DNA of 64,000 nucleotides from Acidovorax benzenivorans (GCF_028680575.1 NZ_JAPCKI010000006.1:124001-188000); one strand, 5' to 3'. Shown: positions 9,052 to 17,969, numbered from the stretch's first letter. Notes: generated from the letters alone by a model not told the origin. A program made the numbers and translations.

Positions 9052-9750
9052 ATGACCACCATGTTCCTGCACATCCCAGACGTTCTGACCGCCGAAGAAA
9101 TCACCTTCTTCCGGCAAGCCCTTGGGCCACAAGCCCCCTGGGTGGAGGGAGCGCGCAGTGCCGGTGGCCAGGCTGTACATCAGAAGAACAACCTGCAACT
9201 GGGCCAGAGCAGCGAGCTGTCTGCCCAGCTGCAGGCCATGGTAAAGACGGCGCTGAACCGCAACGCCCTCTTCTTTTCGGCGGCCCTGCCGCGCCGCATC
9301 TACAACCCGCTGTTCAACAAGTACGGTGATGGCGCCAATTTCTATGGAAACCATGTGGACAGCGCCGTCATGCACTCGCGGGCCGACAATTGCTGGGTGC
9401 GTAGCGACCTGTCGTGCACGCTGTTTCTCACACCACCCGACGACTACGACGGCGGTGAGCTGGTGATCACCGAGGCCCTGGGCGAGAAGCGCATCAAGCT
9501 GCCAGCGGGCGACATGATCCTGTACCCCAGCAGCACCGTGCACCAGGTCTCACCCGTCACACGCGGGCACCGCGTGAGCAGCTTTTTCTGGGTAGAGAGC
9601 ATGGTGCGCGGCCTGGAGCAGCGCCAGTTGCTGTTCGACATGGACATGGCCCTGCTCAAGCTGCGCCAAGCCCACGGCGACACCGACCCATCGGCCATCG
9701 CGCTGTCGGGCACGTACCACAACCTGCTGCGCATGTGGGCCGACGTGTGA
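9052..9750 (+). CDS. piuC: Fe(II)/2-oxoglutarate-dependent PKHD-type hydroxylase
   Basis: 232 aa YbiX/PiuC family dioxygenase. The iron ligands are H-x-D in YGNHVDSAVM and the later H in STVHQVSPV; the 2-oxoglutarate-binding Arg is in GHRVSSFFW. These proteins accompany catecholate siderophore receptors and are thought to act on an imported siderophore or its product; the substrate is unproven. Likely cotranscribed with the receptor. Confidence 0.92.
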   Translation: MTTMFLHIPDVLTAEEITFFRQALGPQAPWVEGARSAGGQAVHQKNNLQLGQSSELSAQLQAMVKTALNRNALFFSAALPRRIYNPLFNKYGDGANFYGNHVDSAVMHSRADNCWVRSDLSCTLFLTPPDDYDGGELVITEALGEKRIKLPAGDMILYPSSTVHQVSPVTRGHRVSSFFWVESMVRGLEQRQLLFDMDMALLKLRQAHGDTDPSAIALSGTYHNLLRMWADV

Positions 9751-9807
9751 TGCGCCACGGGCACCTTCACCGATGGCATGGGTCGGGGGCATGAGACACC
9801 CGGTCAC

Positions 9808-9871
9808 AAAAACTCCTATTTTGATAGCACCCAGCGCATGAATTACAAGCGCTTGGTGCTATTTTTTTTAT
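9808..9871 (+). repeat. Dispersed Comamonadaceae-type repeat, copy A
   Basis: Contains CTATTTTGATAGC followed by CAGCGC, an 11-base spacer and AAGCGCT, then TGGTGCTA. It shares the two-part layout (GCTA-hairpin plus GCGC-hairpin) with the copies at 14066, 16387, 22364 and 61238. It abuts the start codon of the next gene, which has no Shine-Dalgarno. Confidence 0.7.
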
Positions 9872-11014
9872 ATGACTCACCTTCCTGCACGGCAAACGAT
9901 CCCCCCGGACCTCGTCACCCTGGCCGACCACGAGCAGCACGCACGCCAGCAACTGGACGACAACGCCTGGGCGTACTTCAGCGGCGGCGCAGCCGACGAG
10001 ATCAGTCTGCACAGCAACCGCAGCGCTTGGGATGCCCTGCCACTGTGGCCCCGCGTGCTGCGGCCGCTGGCGGGTGGGCACACCCGGGTGCCCCTGCTGG
10101 GCCGCACGCTGGCGCACCCCATCGTGCTGGCGCCCGTGGCCTTCCAGCGCATGGCGCACCCCGATGGCGAGCTGGCCATGGCCTATGCCGCAGCGGCGCT
10201 GGGCGCGGGCGTGGTGCTCAGCACCCAGGCCAGCGTGTCGCTGGAGAGCGTGGCCCAAGCCGTGCTGCCCGACCCCGGGCGCGGACCGCTGTGGTTTCAG
10301 CTGTACCTGCAGCCCGACCGGGGCTTCACCCAGGCGCTGGTGCAGCGCGCCGAAGCCGCCGGCTACGAGGCCCTGGTGCTCACGGTAGACGCCCCCACCA
10401 GCGGCGTGCGCGACCGCGAGCGGCGCACGGGCTTTCGGCTGCCGCCCGGCGTGGGCCCGGTCAACCTGGCGGGCTTGCAGGCACCAGCGCCCTGCGCACT
10501 GAGCCCCGGCCAGAGTGCCTTGTTTGATGGCCTGCTGCACCACGCGCCCACCTGGGACGACATCGCCTGGCTGCAGTCCATCACCCGGCTGCCGGTTCTG
10601 CTCAAGGGCGTGCTGCACCCCGCCGACGCGCGCCAGGCCGTGTCGCTGGGCGCTGCGGGCCTGATCGTGTCCAACCATGGCGGCCGCACGCTCGACACCG
10701 CCCCGGCCACCGCCAACGCACTGCCCCGCGTGGCACAGGCCGTAGCGGGCGCTGTGCCGGTGCTGGTGGACGGAGGCATCCGGCGCGGCACCGACGTGCT
10801 CAAGGCCATGGCGCTGGGCGCATCCGCCGTTCTGGTGGGCCGCCCCGCCGTGTGGGGCCTGGCCAATGCAGGAGCAGCGGGCGTGGCCCATGTGCTGCGC
10901 CTGCTGCGCGACGAGCTGGAGGTGGCCATGGCACTGACGGGCTGCGCCACACTGGCCGACGCGACACCAGCGCTGCTCGATGGCCACGACGGGCCCGCAG
11001 CGGGCACGGTCTGA
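9872..11014 (+). CDS. FMN-dependent alpha-hydroxyacid oxidase/dehydrogenase (LldD family)
   Basis: 380 aa TIM-barrel flavoenzyme that oxidises L-2-hydroxyacids such as lactate to the 2-oxoacid. The FMN-binding and catalytic segments are visible: WFQLYLQPDR, LTVDAPTSGVRDRERR, LLKGVLHPADA, the active-site SNHGGRTLD and VLVDGGIRRGTDVLKAMALGA. Substrate preference cannot be told. The ATG directly follows repeat copy A, so the leader lacks a recognisable ribosome site. It lies inside the iron block but has no obvious iron role. Confidence 0.88.
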   Translation: MTHLPARQTIPPDLVTLADHEQHARQQLDDNAWAYFSGGAADEISLHSNRSAWDALPLWPRVLRPLAGGHTRVPLLGRTLAHPIVLAPVAFQRMAHPDGELAMAYAAAALGAGVVLSTQASVSLESVAQAVLPDPGRGPLWFQLYLQPDRGFTQALVQRAEAAGYEALVLTVDAPTSGVRDRERRTGFRLPPGVGPVNLAGLQAPAPCALSPGQSALFDGLLHHAPTWDDIAWLQSITRLPVLLKGVLHPADARQAVSLGAAGLIVSNHGGRTLDTAPATANALPRVAQAVAGAVPVLVDGGIRRGTDVLKAMALGASAVLVGRPAVWGLANAGAAGVAHVLRLLRDELEVAMALTGCATLADATPALLDGHDGPAAGTV

Positions 11015-11083
11015 GACCGAGGTATCGGCAACCCAACACGGGCACGTGCAGCCTTCCCCATGATGTAAGGAATGATTTATTGC

Positions 11084-11104
11084 AAATGCGATAGATTCGT
11101 ATTT
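11084..11104. promoter_or_regulatory. Fur-box-like palindrome before bfd-tonB
   Basis: AAATGCGA and TTCGTATTT form an imperfect inverted repeat within an AT-rich stretch (TTTATAATC follows, a possible -10). About 50 bases before bfd. It would place bfd and tonB-exbB-exbD under iron repression. Confidence 0.55.
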
Positions 11105-11150
11105 ATAATCTCAATCATCCTTTCAACAGCCAGCCACACTGCCTGCCGCC

Positions 11151-11423
11151 ATGATCGTCTGTGTTTGCCGCCGGATTTCGGACCGTGAGATTGCCCGCCA
11201 TGCCCGTGCTGGCATGAGCTTCGATGAAATCCAGTTCGAGCTGGGCGTAGCCACCCAATGTGGATGCTGCGAAAGCTGCGCCCGTGACGTGGTGGCGCAG
11301 TGCAGTGTTTCGCACCCGGTAGCCGCCTTGCGCAATGACGCGGCGCCACAGGCGATCCAGCTTGCCAGCTCCATCCTGGAAAGCAAGTCATGGAACTCCT
11401 CTCTACCCTCGCTGGCAGCCTGA
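11151..11423 (+). CDS. bfd: Bacterioferritin-associated ferredoxin-like [2Fe-2S] protein
   Basis: 90 aa. Four cysteines for a 2Fe-2S cluster: MIVCVC at the N-terminus and QCGCCESC near residue 40. Bfd reduces the ferric core of bacterioferritin to release iron. Here it heads a tonB-exbB-exbD operon after a Fur-like box, which fits iron-starvation expression. The C-terminus (SILESKSWNSSLPSLAA) is poorly conserved in character and overlaps the start of a small membrane peptide frame. Confidence 0.88.
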   Translation: MIVCVCRRISDREIARHARAGMSFDEIQFELGVATQCGCCESCARDVVAQCSVSHPVAALRNDAAPQAIQLASSILESKSWNSSLPSLAA

Positions 11424-11464
11424 TCCTGGTCGCAGGATCGGCTTGGTGGATCTTTCGCAAATAA
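11390..11464 (+). CDS. Small single-span membrane peptide (24 aa)
   Basis: ATG at 11390 with GGAAAG 7 bases upstream; reads MELLSTLAGSLILVAGSAWW then IFRK and TAA. A hydrophobic span of about 18 residues with two Trp and a basic C-terminal end looks like an inner-membrane peptide. It overlaps the bfd 3' end by 34 bases in another frame and lies 63 bases before tonB. Function unknown; it might be an accessory of the TonB complex or simply chance. No family is recognised. Confidence 0.5.
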   Translation: MELLSTLAGSLILVAGSAWWIFRK

Positions 11465-11527
11465 TCCGGGTTTACCCGGCACCGACCGCCCTATGCTTGG
11501 GGGCGGCGCTGCCTTTCCTTTCTTTTT

Positions 11528-12217
11528 ATGTCTCACCCTGATCGTTTCGCCCCCCCTGGTGGCGTGAGCCGCAATGCCGTGATCGTCGGGTCCGTGGTAG
11601 CGCTGCACGTCGCTGGCATCTGGGCCCTGCAGTCCGGCCTGGTGCGCAAGGCGGCCGAAGTGATCGTGCCGGCCGAGCTGCTCAGCGAATTCATCGCGCC
11701 GCCCGCCCCGCCCAAGGTCACCCCGCCGCCACCGGCACCACCGCCCCCTCCCAAGCCAGCGCCCAAGGCCGCGCCGCGCCCGGCACCGATGCCCGTCGCC
11801 ATTGCCGACCCCACGCCAGCGCCCAATGCCCCCACCGGCATCACCACGCCCCAGCCGCCCGCCCCGCCCATCGAGGCCCCTGTGGCGCCCCCGGCCCCCG
11901 CGCCTGCGCCACCGGCACCACCCGCACCACCCAAGATCGAGCTGCCGTCCAGCGACGCGGCCTATCTCAACAACCCCAAGCCCAGCTACCCCGCCATCAG
12001 CAAACGCATGGGCGAGCAAGGCAAGGTGGTGCTGCGGGTGCTCATCGGCACCGATGGCGTGCCGCAAAAGGTCGAGGTCAACAAGTCCAGCGGCTTTGAC
12101 CGGCTGGACCGCCAGGCCCAGGACGCCGTGATGCGCTGGCGCTTTGTGCCCGGCAAACGCAACGGCGTGCCCGAGGCCATGTGGAACCTCGTCCCCGTCA
12201 ACTTTGTTCTCGAATAA
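11528..12217 (+). CDS. tonB: Energy transducer TonB
   Basis: 229 aa. One N-terminal membrane anchor (VIVGSVVALHVAGIWAL), then a long periplasmic Pro/Ala/Lys-rich spacer (residues about 55-140), then the TonB C-terminal domain with NNPKPSYPAISKRMGEQG and WRFVPGKRNGVPEA. Transfers proton-motive energy from ExbB/ExbD to outer-membrane receptors such as the one at 6765. First gene of tonB-exbB-exbD. Confidence 0.95.
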   Translation: MSHPDRFAPPGGVSRNAVIVGSVVALHVAGIWALQSGLVRKAAEVIVPAELLSEFIAPPAPPKVTPPPPAPPPPPKPAPKAAPRPAPMPVAIADPTPAPNAPTGITTPQPPAPPIEAPVAPPAPAPAPPAPPAPPKIELPSSDAAYLNNPKPSYPAISKRMGEQGKVVLRVLIGTDGVPQKVEVNKSSGFDRLDRQAQDAVMRWRFVPGKRNGVPEAMWNLVPVNFVLE

Positions 12218-12242
12218 ATCAATCACCGCTCAGGGAGTTTTC

Positions 12243-12959
12243 ATGGAATCGCAATTCGGCATCGCCAACGTCTGGATCCAGGGTGACTTTGTCACCCGCG
12301 CCGTCGCCATCCTGCTGCTGGCCATGTCGCTGGCCTCGTGGATCGTCATCCTCGTCAAGGCACTGGACATCATCAAGTTCAAGAAACACGCCCGTGCCGC
12401 GCAGGACTTCTGGCACAGCGAAGACTTCGCCGCGGGCCTGACCAAGCTGGGCGCCGACCCGACCAACCCTTTCCGCCACCTGGCGATGGAGGGCCGCGAA
12501 GCCACCGCCCACCACCGCAACACCAAGGCCCACCTGCACGACAGCCTGGACGTGAGCGACTGGGTAACCCGCTGCCTGCGCAACTGCATCGACGAGTTCA
12601 CCGCCCGCCTATCGTCGGGCCTGGCCATCCTGGCCTCGGTGGGCTCCACCGCTCCGTTCATCGGCCTGTTTGGCACCGTGTGGGGCATCTACCATGCGCT
12701 GCTGGCCATCGGCACCTCGGGCCAGTCCACCATCGACAAGGTGGCCGGCCCCATCGGCGAGGCGCTGATCATGACCGCCCTGGGCCTGGCCGTGGCCATC
12801 CCGGCGGTGCTGGGCTACAACGCGCTGGTGCGCGGCAACAAGTCCATCCTGAATGGCCTGAACAGCTTTGCCCATGACCTGCACGCCTACTTTGTGACCG
12901 GCGCCCGCGTGAACGCTGGCGAGCCCGGCAAGGTGCTGCCCATGAAGAAAGGCGGCTAA
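12243..12959 (+). CDS. exbB: ExbB / MotA-TolQ-ExbB proton channel protein
   Basis: 238 aa with three membrane spans (near residues 20-40, 130-155, 175-195). The proton-channel motif is in SVGSTAPFIGLFGTVWGIYHAL and GPIGEALIMTALGLAVAIPAVLGYN. The ATG at 12243 has AGGGAG upstream; the frame itself stays open further 5' through tonB. Confidence 0.95.
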   Translation: MESQFGIANVWIQGDFVTRAVAILLLAMSLASWIVILVKALDIIKFKKHARAAQDFWHSEDFAAGLTKLGADPTNPFRHLAMEGREATAHHRNTKAHLHDSLDVSDWVTRCLRNCIDEFTARLSSGLAILASVGSTAPFIGLFGTVWGIYHALLAIGTSGQSTIDKVAGPIGEALIMTALGLAVAIPAVLGYNALVRGNKSILNGLNSFAHDLHAYFVTGARVNAGEPGKVLPMKKGG

Positions 12960-12962
12960 GCC

Positions 12963-13376
12963 ATGGCCTTTGGAACCCAAGACGACACCGAAGATGTGAT
13001 GAACGAGATCAACATGACGCCCCTGGTAGACGTCATGCTGGTGCTGCTCATCATCTTCATCATCACCGTGCCGGTGATGAAACATGCGGTGAATGTGGAC
13101 CTGCCCCGCGCCACCAACCAGCCCGAGAACGTCAAGCCCGAGACCGTGCGCCTGTCGGTGTCGGCCGATGGCAAATTCTTCTGGAACGAGTCGCAGGTGT
13201 CGGAAGAAGAACTCTTCCCCCGCCTGCAGGCAGAGGCCACCAAGGAGCCCCAGCCGGACCTGCACATCCGTGGCGACAAGAACGTGCGCTACGAATTCGT
13301 GGCCCAGGCCATGGCCGCCGCGCAGCGCGCGGGGGTGCGCAAGATCGGTTTCGTAACAGACCCACAAGGCCAATAA
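12963..13376 (+). CDS. exbD: ExbD / TolR biopolymer transport protein
   Basis: 137 aa. One N-terminal span (LVDVMLVLLIIFIITVPVM) with the essential Asp in MTPLVDVMLVLL; a periplasmic domain with DLHIRGDKNVRYEFVAQAMAAAQRAG follows. Starts 3 bases after the exbB stop. Partner of ExbB in the TonB motor. Confidence 0.95.
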   Translation: MAFGTQDDTEDVMNEINMTPLVDVMLVLLIIFIITVPVMKHAVNVDLPRATNQPENVKPETVRLSVSADGKFFWNESQVSEEELFPRLQAEATKEPQPDLHIRGDKNVRYEFVAQAMAAAQRAGVRKIGFVTDPQGQ

Positions 13377-13607
13377 CGGGCTGTCACGACACTCACGGCC
13401 CCAGGGGCAGCACCAAGAGCTCTCCCAAAGCCCGCGCCGCGCCAGCCAGTACGCCCGCTACGCAATCTGCCATGCAGGGGCTGGCGAGGGGACCCCTCAG
13501 GCCACGCGCACTGGCCACCTCGCGCCCCGCCCCTGCGGCACGCCACACCAGCCCCTTGCCCTGCGCGCTGCGTCGGGACAAAGAACAAAAAGAAACACAC
13601 CGTTCGC

Positions 13608-13640
13608 TTGACTTGTAATTGCGAATCGTTATCATTAACA
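13608..13640 (+). promoter_or_regulatory. hemP promoter with overlapping Fur box
   Basis: -35 TTGACT (13608-13613), 16-base spacer, -10 TATCAT (13630-13635). The stretch AATTGCGAATCGTTATCATT over the spacer and -10 resembles a Fur box, so Fe-Fur binding would block RNA polymerase. The 230 bases between exbD and this promoter show no gene. Confidence 0.65.
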
Positions 13641-13670
13641 AAACGCACTGCAATGACCCAGGAAACCTCC

Positions 13671-13895
13671 ATGCAAGCCACCCTGACCTCCGCCCCGCTC
13701 TGCCGCCCCGCGCCTGCTCACCCCGTAGGCGCCTCGGCATCTGGTGAGGCGCCGTCGTCAGGCGCCCATTCCGCAACCGCCGCACTGGACAGCAGCATGC
13801 TCCTGCAAGGCCACAAGACCGTCGCCATCAGCCACAACGGCTCGGTGTACCGGCTGCAGGCCACCAAGCTGGGCAAGCTCATCCTGACCAAATAG
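13671..13895 (+). CDS. hemP: Hemin uptake protein HemP
   Basis: 74 aa. The conserved C-terminal HemP domain reads LLQGHKTVAISHNGSVYRLQ then ATKLGKLILTK. HemP/HmuP is a small cytoplasmic regulator or accessory of heme uptake. The ATG at 13671 has AGGA 7 bases upstream; an ATG at 13653 is possible. A strong Fur-type promoter lies directly upstream and a terminator downstream, so it is transcribed alone. Confidence 0.88.
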   Translation: MQATLTSAPLCRPAPAHPVGASASGEAPSSGAHSATAALDSSMLLQGHKTVAISHNGSVYRLQATKLGKLILTK

Positions 13896-14010
13896 TTTCA
13901 TCGTGGGGCGACTCCCGGGCTTGCAACAAGCTCGCAAGGGTCGTTTTTGCCAGCCAACGGGTTTGCTCCCGCGTAGCCAGGCTTTTTTTGCCGCCCCCGA
14001 CCCTGCCAAC

Positions 14011-14039
14011 AAAAAAACCGGCCTACAGGCCGGTTTTTT
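14011..14039 (+). terminator. Bidirectional terminator after hemP
   Basis: CCGGCCT/AGGCCGG stem, 2-base loop, A7 before and T6 after. Confidence 0.88.
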
Positions 14040-14065
14040 CATGCTCCCAGAGGGTTTTGAAGCAT

Positions 14066-14121
14066 TTTCAGCCCCATGTGCTAGTGGAACATGCGCTTGC
14101 AGCTATCAAAATAAGAGCAAC
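14066..14121 (-). repeat. Dispersed repeat, copy B
   Basis: On the minus strand: GCTCTTATTTTGATAGC, then GCAAGCGCATG, then a diverged CTAGCAC arm. Same head hairpin and GCGC block as copy A, in opposite orientation. It lies between convergent hemP and the HbpS-like gene. Confidence 0.6.
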
Positions 14122-14147
14122 TGCAGTCGCTGCCGGGAGCCCCCGAA

Positions 14148-14555
14148 TCAGAGGCCCAGGGCCGCAATCCCCGCGCGGGCGATCTGCGCATCTTCGGTGG
14201 ACTTCACGCCGCTCACGCCCACCGCACCCAGGCACTGGCCGTCCTTCATGATCGGCACGCCGCCTTCGAGCAGGCCGTCGATGGTGGGAGCACTCAGGAA
14301 CGAGGTGCGGCCGCCGTTGATCACATCTTCGTAGACCTTGCTTTCGCGACGGCCCAGGGCTGCCGTGCGGGCCTTGGAGGGCGCGATGTGCGACGACACC
14401 GCCGCCGCGCCGTCCAGGCGCTGCAGCCACAGCAGGTGGCCGCCATCGTCCACGATGGCGATGGTCACGGCCCAGTTGTTCTTGAGGGCCTCGGCTTCGG
14501 CGGCAGCGGCAACGGCCTTGACGTCGGCCAGTTCGAGTTCGTGTTTGGTTTTCAT
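14148..14555 (-). CDS. HbpS/GlcG-family heme-binding-like protein
   Basis: 135 aa. Family segments ADVKAVAAAAEAEALKNNWAV, VDDGGHLLWLQRLDGA, KARTAALGR, GGVPIMKDGQCLGAVGVSG and a final DAQIARAGIAAL. Known members bind heme or sit in glycolate gene sets; function here open. No signal peptide in the 135-aa form, so probably cytoplasmic. The ATG at 14555 (MKTKHELEL) is chosen as the family start; the frame is open 19 codons more. Confidence 0.82.
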   Translation of the reverse strand: MKTKHELELADVKAVAAAAEAEALKNNWAVTIAIVDDGGHLLWLQRLDGAAAVSSHIAPSKARTAALGRRESKVYEDVINGGRTSFLSAPTIDGLLEGGVPIMKDGQCLGAVGVSGVKSTEDAQIARAGIAALGL

Positions 14556-14777
14556 GAAAGGATCCGAAAGTGGGAGAGGAAACCGGGCCGAACAGGCCGC
14601 CCCGGCACGCAAAGAGGACCGAGCATACCGGCATCCCCAACGCCGTTGCCCCCAGCCAGGGTGAAAGTATCCTTACCAAAAGTAGGTGACCGGGTACGGT
14701 CATTGCAAAGCAAAAAAGCGTCACCACCTAGAATTTGTGCTGTCTGCATCGTGCAGGCCAACAAGGAGAGACACAAG

Positions 14778-15473
14778 ATGAATGACCAAGTCACCACCCT
14801 GGGCCACTCTGCGGGCTATGGCATCTCGCAGGAAGAGCGCCACAAGGTGCTTCGCAATACTTACTGGCTGCTGGCCCTGAGCATGATCCCCACTGTGCTG
14901 GGCGCCTGGATCGGCGTGACCACCGGCATCACCCGCTCGCTGACCGGCGGCCTGGGCCTGATCGTGTTCATGGGCGGCGCGTTCGGCTTCATGTTTGCCA
15001 TCGAAAAGACCAAGCGCTCGGCCGCTGGTGTGCCGGTGCTGCTGGCCTTCACGTTCTTCATGGGCCTGATGCTGTCGCGCATGATCGGCATGGTGCTGGG
15101 CTTCAAGAACGGCACCGACCTCATCATGACGGCCTTTGCAGGCACAGCCGGGGTGTTCTTCGTGATGGCCAGCCTGGCCAGCGTCATCAAGCGCGACCTC
15201 TCGGGCATGGGCAAGTGGCTGATGGTGGGCGCGCTGGTGCTCATGGTCGGCGCCGTCATCAACGTGTTTGTGGGCTCCAGCGTGGGCATGATGGTGATCT
15301 CGGTGGTGGCCATCGGCATCTTCAGCGCCTACATGCTGTATGACTTGAAGCAAATCCTGGACGGCGGTGAAACCAACTACATCAGCGCCACCTTGGCCCT
15401 GTACCTGGACATCTTCAACGTGTTCCAGAGCCTGCTGGCCCTGCTGGGCATCATGGGCGGCGAGCGCGACTGA
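14778..15473 (+). CDS. Bax inhibitor-1/YccA family membrane protein
   Basis: 231 aa with seven hydrophobic segments and the family's C-terminal MLYDLKQILDGGETNYISAT with LYLDIFNVFQSLLALLG. E. coli YccA modulates FtsH; YbhL-type members are Ca2+-leak-like channels. AAGGAGAG lies before the ATG at 14778. A terminator follows, so it is a single gene. Confidence 0.92.
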   Translation: MNDQVTTLGHSAGYGISQEERHKVLRNTYWLLALSMIPTVLGAWIGVTTGITRSLTGGLGLIVFMGGAFGFMFAIEKTKRSAAGVPVLLAFTFFMGLMLSRMIGMVLGFKNGTDLIMTAFAGTAGVFFVMASLASVIKRDLSGMGKWLMVGALVLMVGAVINVFVGSSVGMMVISVVAIGIFSAYMLYDLKQILDGGETNYISATLALYLDIFNVFQSLLALLGIMGGERD

Positions 15474-15497
15474 CCTGCCAGTCCCTTGACTTCCATC

Positions 15498-15523
15498 AAA
15501 AGGCTCCCTCGGGAGCCTTTTTT
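15498..15523 (+). terminator. Terminator after the Bax-inhibitor-family gene
   Basis: AAGGCTCCC/GGGAGCCTT stem with 2-base loop and a T-run. Confidence 0.9.
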
Positions 15524-15584
15524 GTGGGTCGCGCCCCAGGATCAAGCCTCAATAGCGCGGCCAGTGTGCCGATAATGCAAGTAC

Positions 15585-15959
15585 ATGTATCCACAAAGCC
15601 CCTCCACCGCATTGCGCCTGATGGTTCTGGCGGGCCTGTTGCTGCTTGCAGGCTGCGACAAGATCCCAGGACTCGGGCCTGACCCGCGCGTGGCACAACG
15701 CGACGCCGAGGCCAAGGCGGTTGGCGGCGCCTGCCGCCATGCACTGCGGGGGCTGGAAGACTGCTACTCCCTTAACCCCAAGGCCTCCAAGGCCTCGGTG
15801 TTTGCAGGCTGGAAGGACATGGACGCCTACATGCGCGAGAACAAGATCGAGGGCACGCCCTCGATGCTGGGCAAGGTGGAAAAGCCCGAACGCGGCGAAC
15901 GCGCACCCGACATCGAGACCGAACCCCGCGACCCCGCCGCCAGCCGCAACCGCAGCTGA
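15585..15959 (+). CDS. Small lipoprotein, unknown function
   Basis: 124 aa. N-terminal signal with lipobox LLLLAGC (Cys about residue 24). The mature part has two further Cys (GGACRHALRGLEDCYSLN) and a charged, low-complexity C-terminus rich in Glu, Arg and Pro. Probably anchored to the outer membrane. No known domain recognised. Confidence 0.8.
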   Translation: MYPQSPSTALRLMVLAGLLLLAGCDKIPGLGPDPRVAQRDAEAKAVGGACRHALRGLEDCYSLNPKASKASVFAGWKDMDAYMRENKIEGTPSMLGKVEKPERGERAPDIETEPRDPAASRNRS

Positions 15960-16039
15960 TATTGCGCCGAGTGGGTACGGCCACGGGACGCGGAGGGCTG
16001 TGCCCTCCCCTTCCTGAAGCCTCTTTCTGGTAGCCGGAC

Positions 16040-17503
16040 TCAGACCCGCTCGAACACCGCCATGCTCTCCACATGGGCCGTGTGCGGGAACATGTTGATC
16101 ATGCCCGCCGCCGTGCACCGGTAGCCGGCCAGATGCACCAGCAGTCCGGCGTCGCGCGCCAGGGTGGCCGGGTTGCAGCTCACGTACACAATGCGCTTCG
16201 GGGGCGTCCAGCCTTCGGCCCCTGCAGGCAAGGGGCCCGCACCTTCGGCGCCAATGCGGGCCTGCTCGATGTCCGCCAGCGCCTTGGCCAGCGCAAACGC
16301 CCCTTCGCGGGGTGGGTCCACCAGCCACTTGTCGGCAGCGCCATCGGCCACCAGCATCTCAGGCGTCATCTCGAACAGGTTGCGCGCTACAAAATCAGTA
16401 GCTGCCAGCGCTTTATGGTCCGGCGCTTGAGCTTGATTTAATGCATAGTTCTCACGCGAGCGGGCCACCAGGGCCTCGCTGCCCTCAATGCCCAGCACCT
16501 CGCGCGCCTGCGTGGCCAGCGGCAACGTGAAGTTGCCCAGGCCGCAGAACCAGTCGATCACGCGTTCGTGCGGTTGCACATCCAGCAGGCGCAGCGCGCG
16601 GCTCACCAGTACGCGGTTGATGTGCGGGTTCACCTGAGTGAAGTCCGTGGGCTTGAAAGGCATGGTGATGCCAAAGTCCGGCAGCGCGTACGAGAGATGC
16701 TCGCCGCCCTCGTCCAGCAGCTTCACCGTGTCCGGGCCTTTGGGCTGCAGCCACCATTGCACGTTGTGCTCCGCCGCAAAGGCGCGCAGCTGGGCGATGT
16801 CACCGGCGCTCAGCGGGTCCAGGTGGCGCAGCACCAGCGCGGTCACGGTGTCGCCGCAAGCCAGCTCGATCTGCGGGCAGGTGTCGCGGGCATCCAGATT
16901 GGCGATCAGCGCGCGCAGCGGCATCAGCATGGCATCGACATGCGGCGGCAAGATCTTACAGGTCTGCATGTCGGCGATGTAGCGGCTCTTGCGCTCATGA
17001 AAGCCCACCAGCACCTGGCCCTTCTTGATCACGTGGCGCACCGCCAGGCGGGCACGGTAGCGGTAGCCCCATGCGGGCCCCTCGATGGGACGCAGCATGG
17101 TCTCGGCCTTGACCTTGCCCAGGTGCCAGAGGTTGTCCTCCAGCACCCGCTGCTTGACTGCCACCTGGGCGCCCACGTGCAAGTGCTGCATCTTGCAGCC
17201 GCCGCAGGCGCCTGCGTGCAGGCCAAAGTGGGGGCAATCCGGCCGCACACGCTGGGACGACTCGCGGTGGATCGCTACCAGACTGGCCTGCTCCCAGTTG
17301 TTCTTTTTGCGGTGGGTGTTAGCGGTGACCAGCTCGAATGGCAGGGCACCATCGATGAAGACCACCTTGCCGTCCGGCTTGCGGGCGACGCCTTGGGCGT
17401 CAAGGTCCATGGACTGCACGTGCAGCCAGCCTTCGGGCAGGTCGCTTTGGGAATTCTGCTCGGTGGGTTCAAACGAGGGGGATAGTTCTTTCGGTTCGCT
17501 CAT
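16040..17503 (-). CDS. rlmD: 23S rRNA (uracil-1939-C5)-methyltransferase
   Basis: 487 aa. N-terminal TRAM domain ([25 protein letters not shown]), 4Fe-4S cysteines in [19 protein letters not shown] plus the later TCKILP, SAM-binding [16 protein letters not shown] and the catalytic [11 protein letters not shown]. An insertion of roughly 20 residues (about [20 protein letters not shown]) is encoded by a copy of the dispersed intergenic repeat; other RlmD/RumA proteins have only a short linker there. The reading frame stays intact, so the enzyme is probably functional. Confidence 0.95.
   Translation of the reverse strand: MSEPKELSPSFEPTEQNSQSDLPEGWLHVQSMDLDAQGVARKPDGKVVFIDGALPFELVTANTHRKKNNWEQASLVAIHRESSQRVRPDCPHFGLHAGACGGCKMQHLHVGAQVAVKQRVLEDNLWHLGKVKAETMLRPIEGPAWGYRYRARLAVRHVIKKGQVLVGFHERKSRYIADMQTCKILPPHVDAMLMPLRALIANLDARDTCPQIELACGDTVTALVLRHLDPLSAGDIAQLRAFAAEHNVQWWLQPKGPDTVKLLDEGGEHLSYALPDFGITMPFKPTDFTQVNPHINRVLVSRALRLLDVQPHERVIDWFCGLGNFTLPLATQAREVLGIEGSEALVARSRENYALNQAQAPDHKALAATDFVARNLFEMTPEMLVADGAADKWLVDPPREGAFALAKALADIEQARIGAEGAGPLPAGAEGWTPPKRIVYVSCNPATLARDAGLLVHLAGYRCTAAGMINMFPHTAHVESMAVFERV
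16387..16448 (-). repeat. Dispersed repeat copy C, inside the rlmD coding sequence
   Basis: GCTACAAAATCAGTAGC, then CAGCGC, an 11-base spacer and GGCGCT, the same two-part layout as the intergenic copies. Within rlmD it is translated in frame as about 20 residues. Confidence 0.65.
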
Positions 17504-17561
17504 CCCCCGATTGTCTCAGGCCATAGACTGCGCTTGTCCAGACCACGAAAACAATGCCGAT

Positions 17562-17858
17562 TCAGCCCCGGTCTGCGCGCGGTGGGCGAACAGGGGCAGG
17601 CGCTGCCGCCATGGACAGCGGCAGCTTGTTGACAGACTGCTCGCACCCATAGTTGTCCAGGGAGAACACCAGTGTGGCACCCGGCGCCACGGACGGCAGG
17701 GTTTCGTGGATAGGCCGCGACATGTCCACGGGTGGCGCATATGAGCGGTACACAACGTCCTTGTCAGGGCCGTACACCACATAACAGGCAGCGTTGGCCG
17801 ATTGGCAAAAAAATGCAGCCAGCAGGGCTGCGGAAGCAAAGGGAAAAGTGGCGGTCAT
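17562..17858 (-). CDS. Small exported protein, unknown function
   Basis: 98 aa. Signal peptide MTATFPFASAALLAAFFCQSANA, cleaved before AACYVVYGPDKDVVYRSYAPP. Mature part about 75 aa with two Cys (ACYVV, YGCEQ) that could form a disulfide. Periplasmic by prediction. Start at 17858 with AGGAAC upstream. Similar to small Comamonadaceae proteins of unknown role; no domain recognised. Confidence 0.72.
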   Translation of the reverse strand: MTATFPFASAALLAAFFCQSANAACYVVYGPDKDVVYRSYAPPVDMSRPIHETLPSVAPGATLVFSLDNYGCEQSVNKLPLSMAAAPAPVRPPRADRG

Positions 17859-17969
17859 GGCGAGGTTCCTCAAGCAGGCTGCACTGCAGGAATTATGCGG
17901 ACTTCTCAGCTCCGAGCCAATCAATGCATGGCAATCGCGGCTAAATTCGCGCACGCCATCACAACTGCA

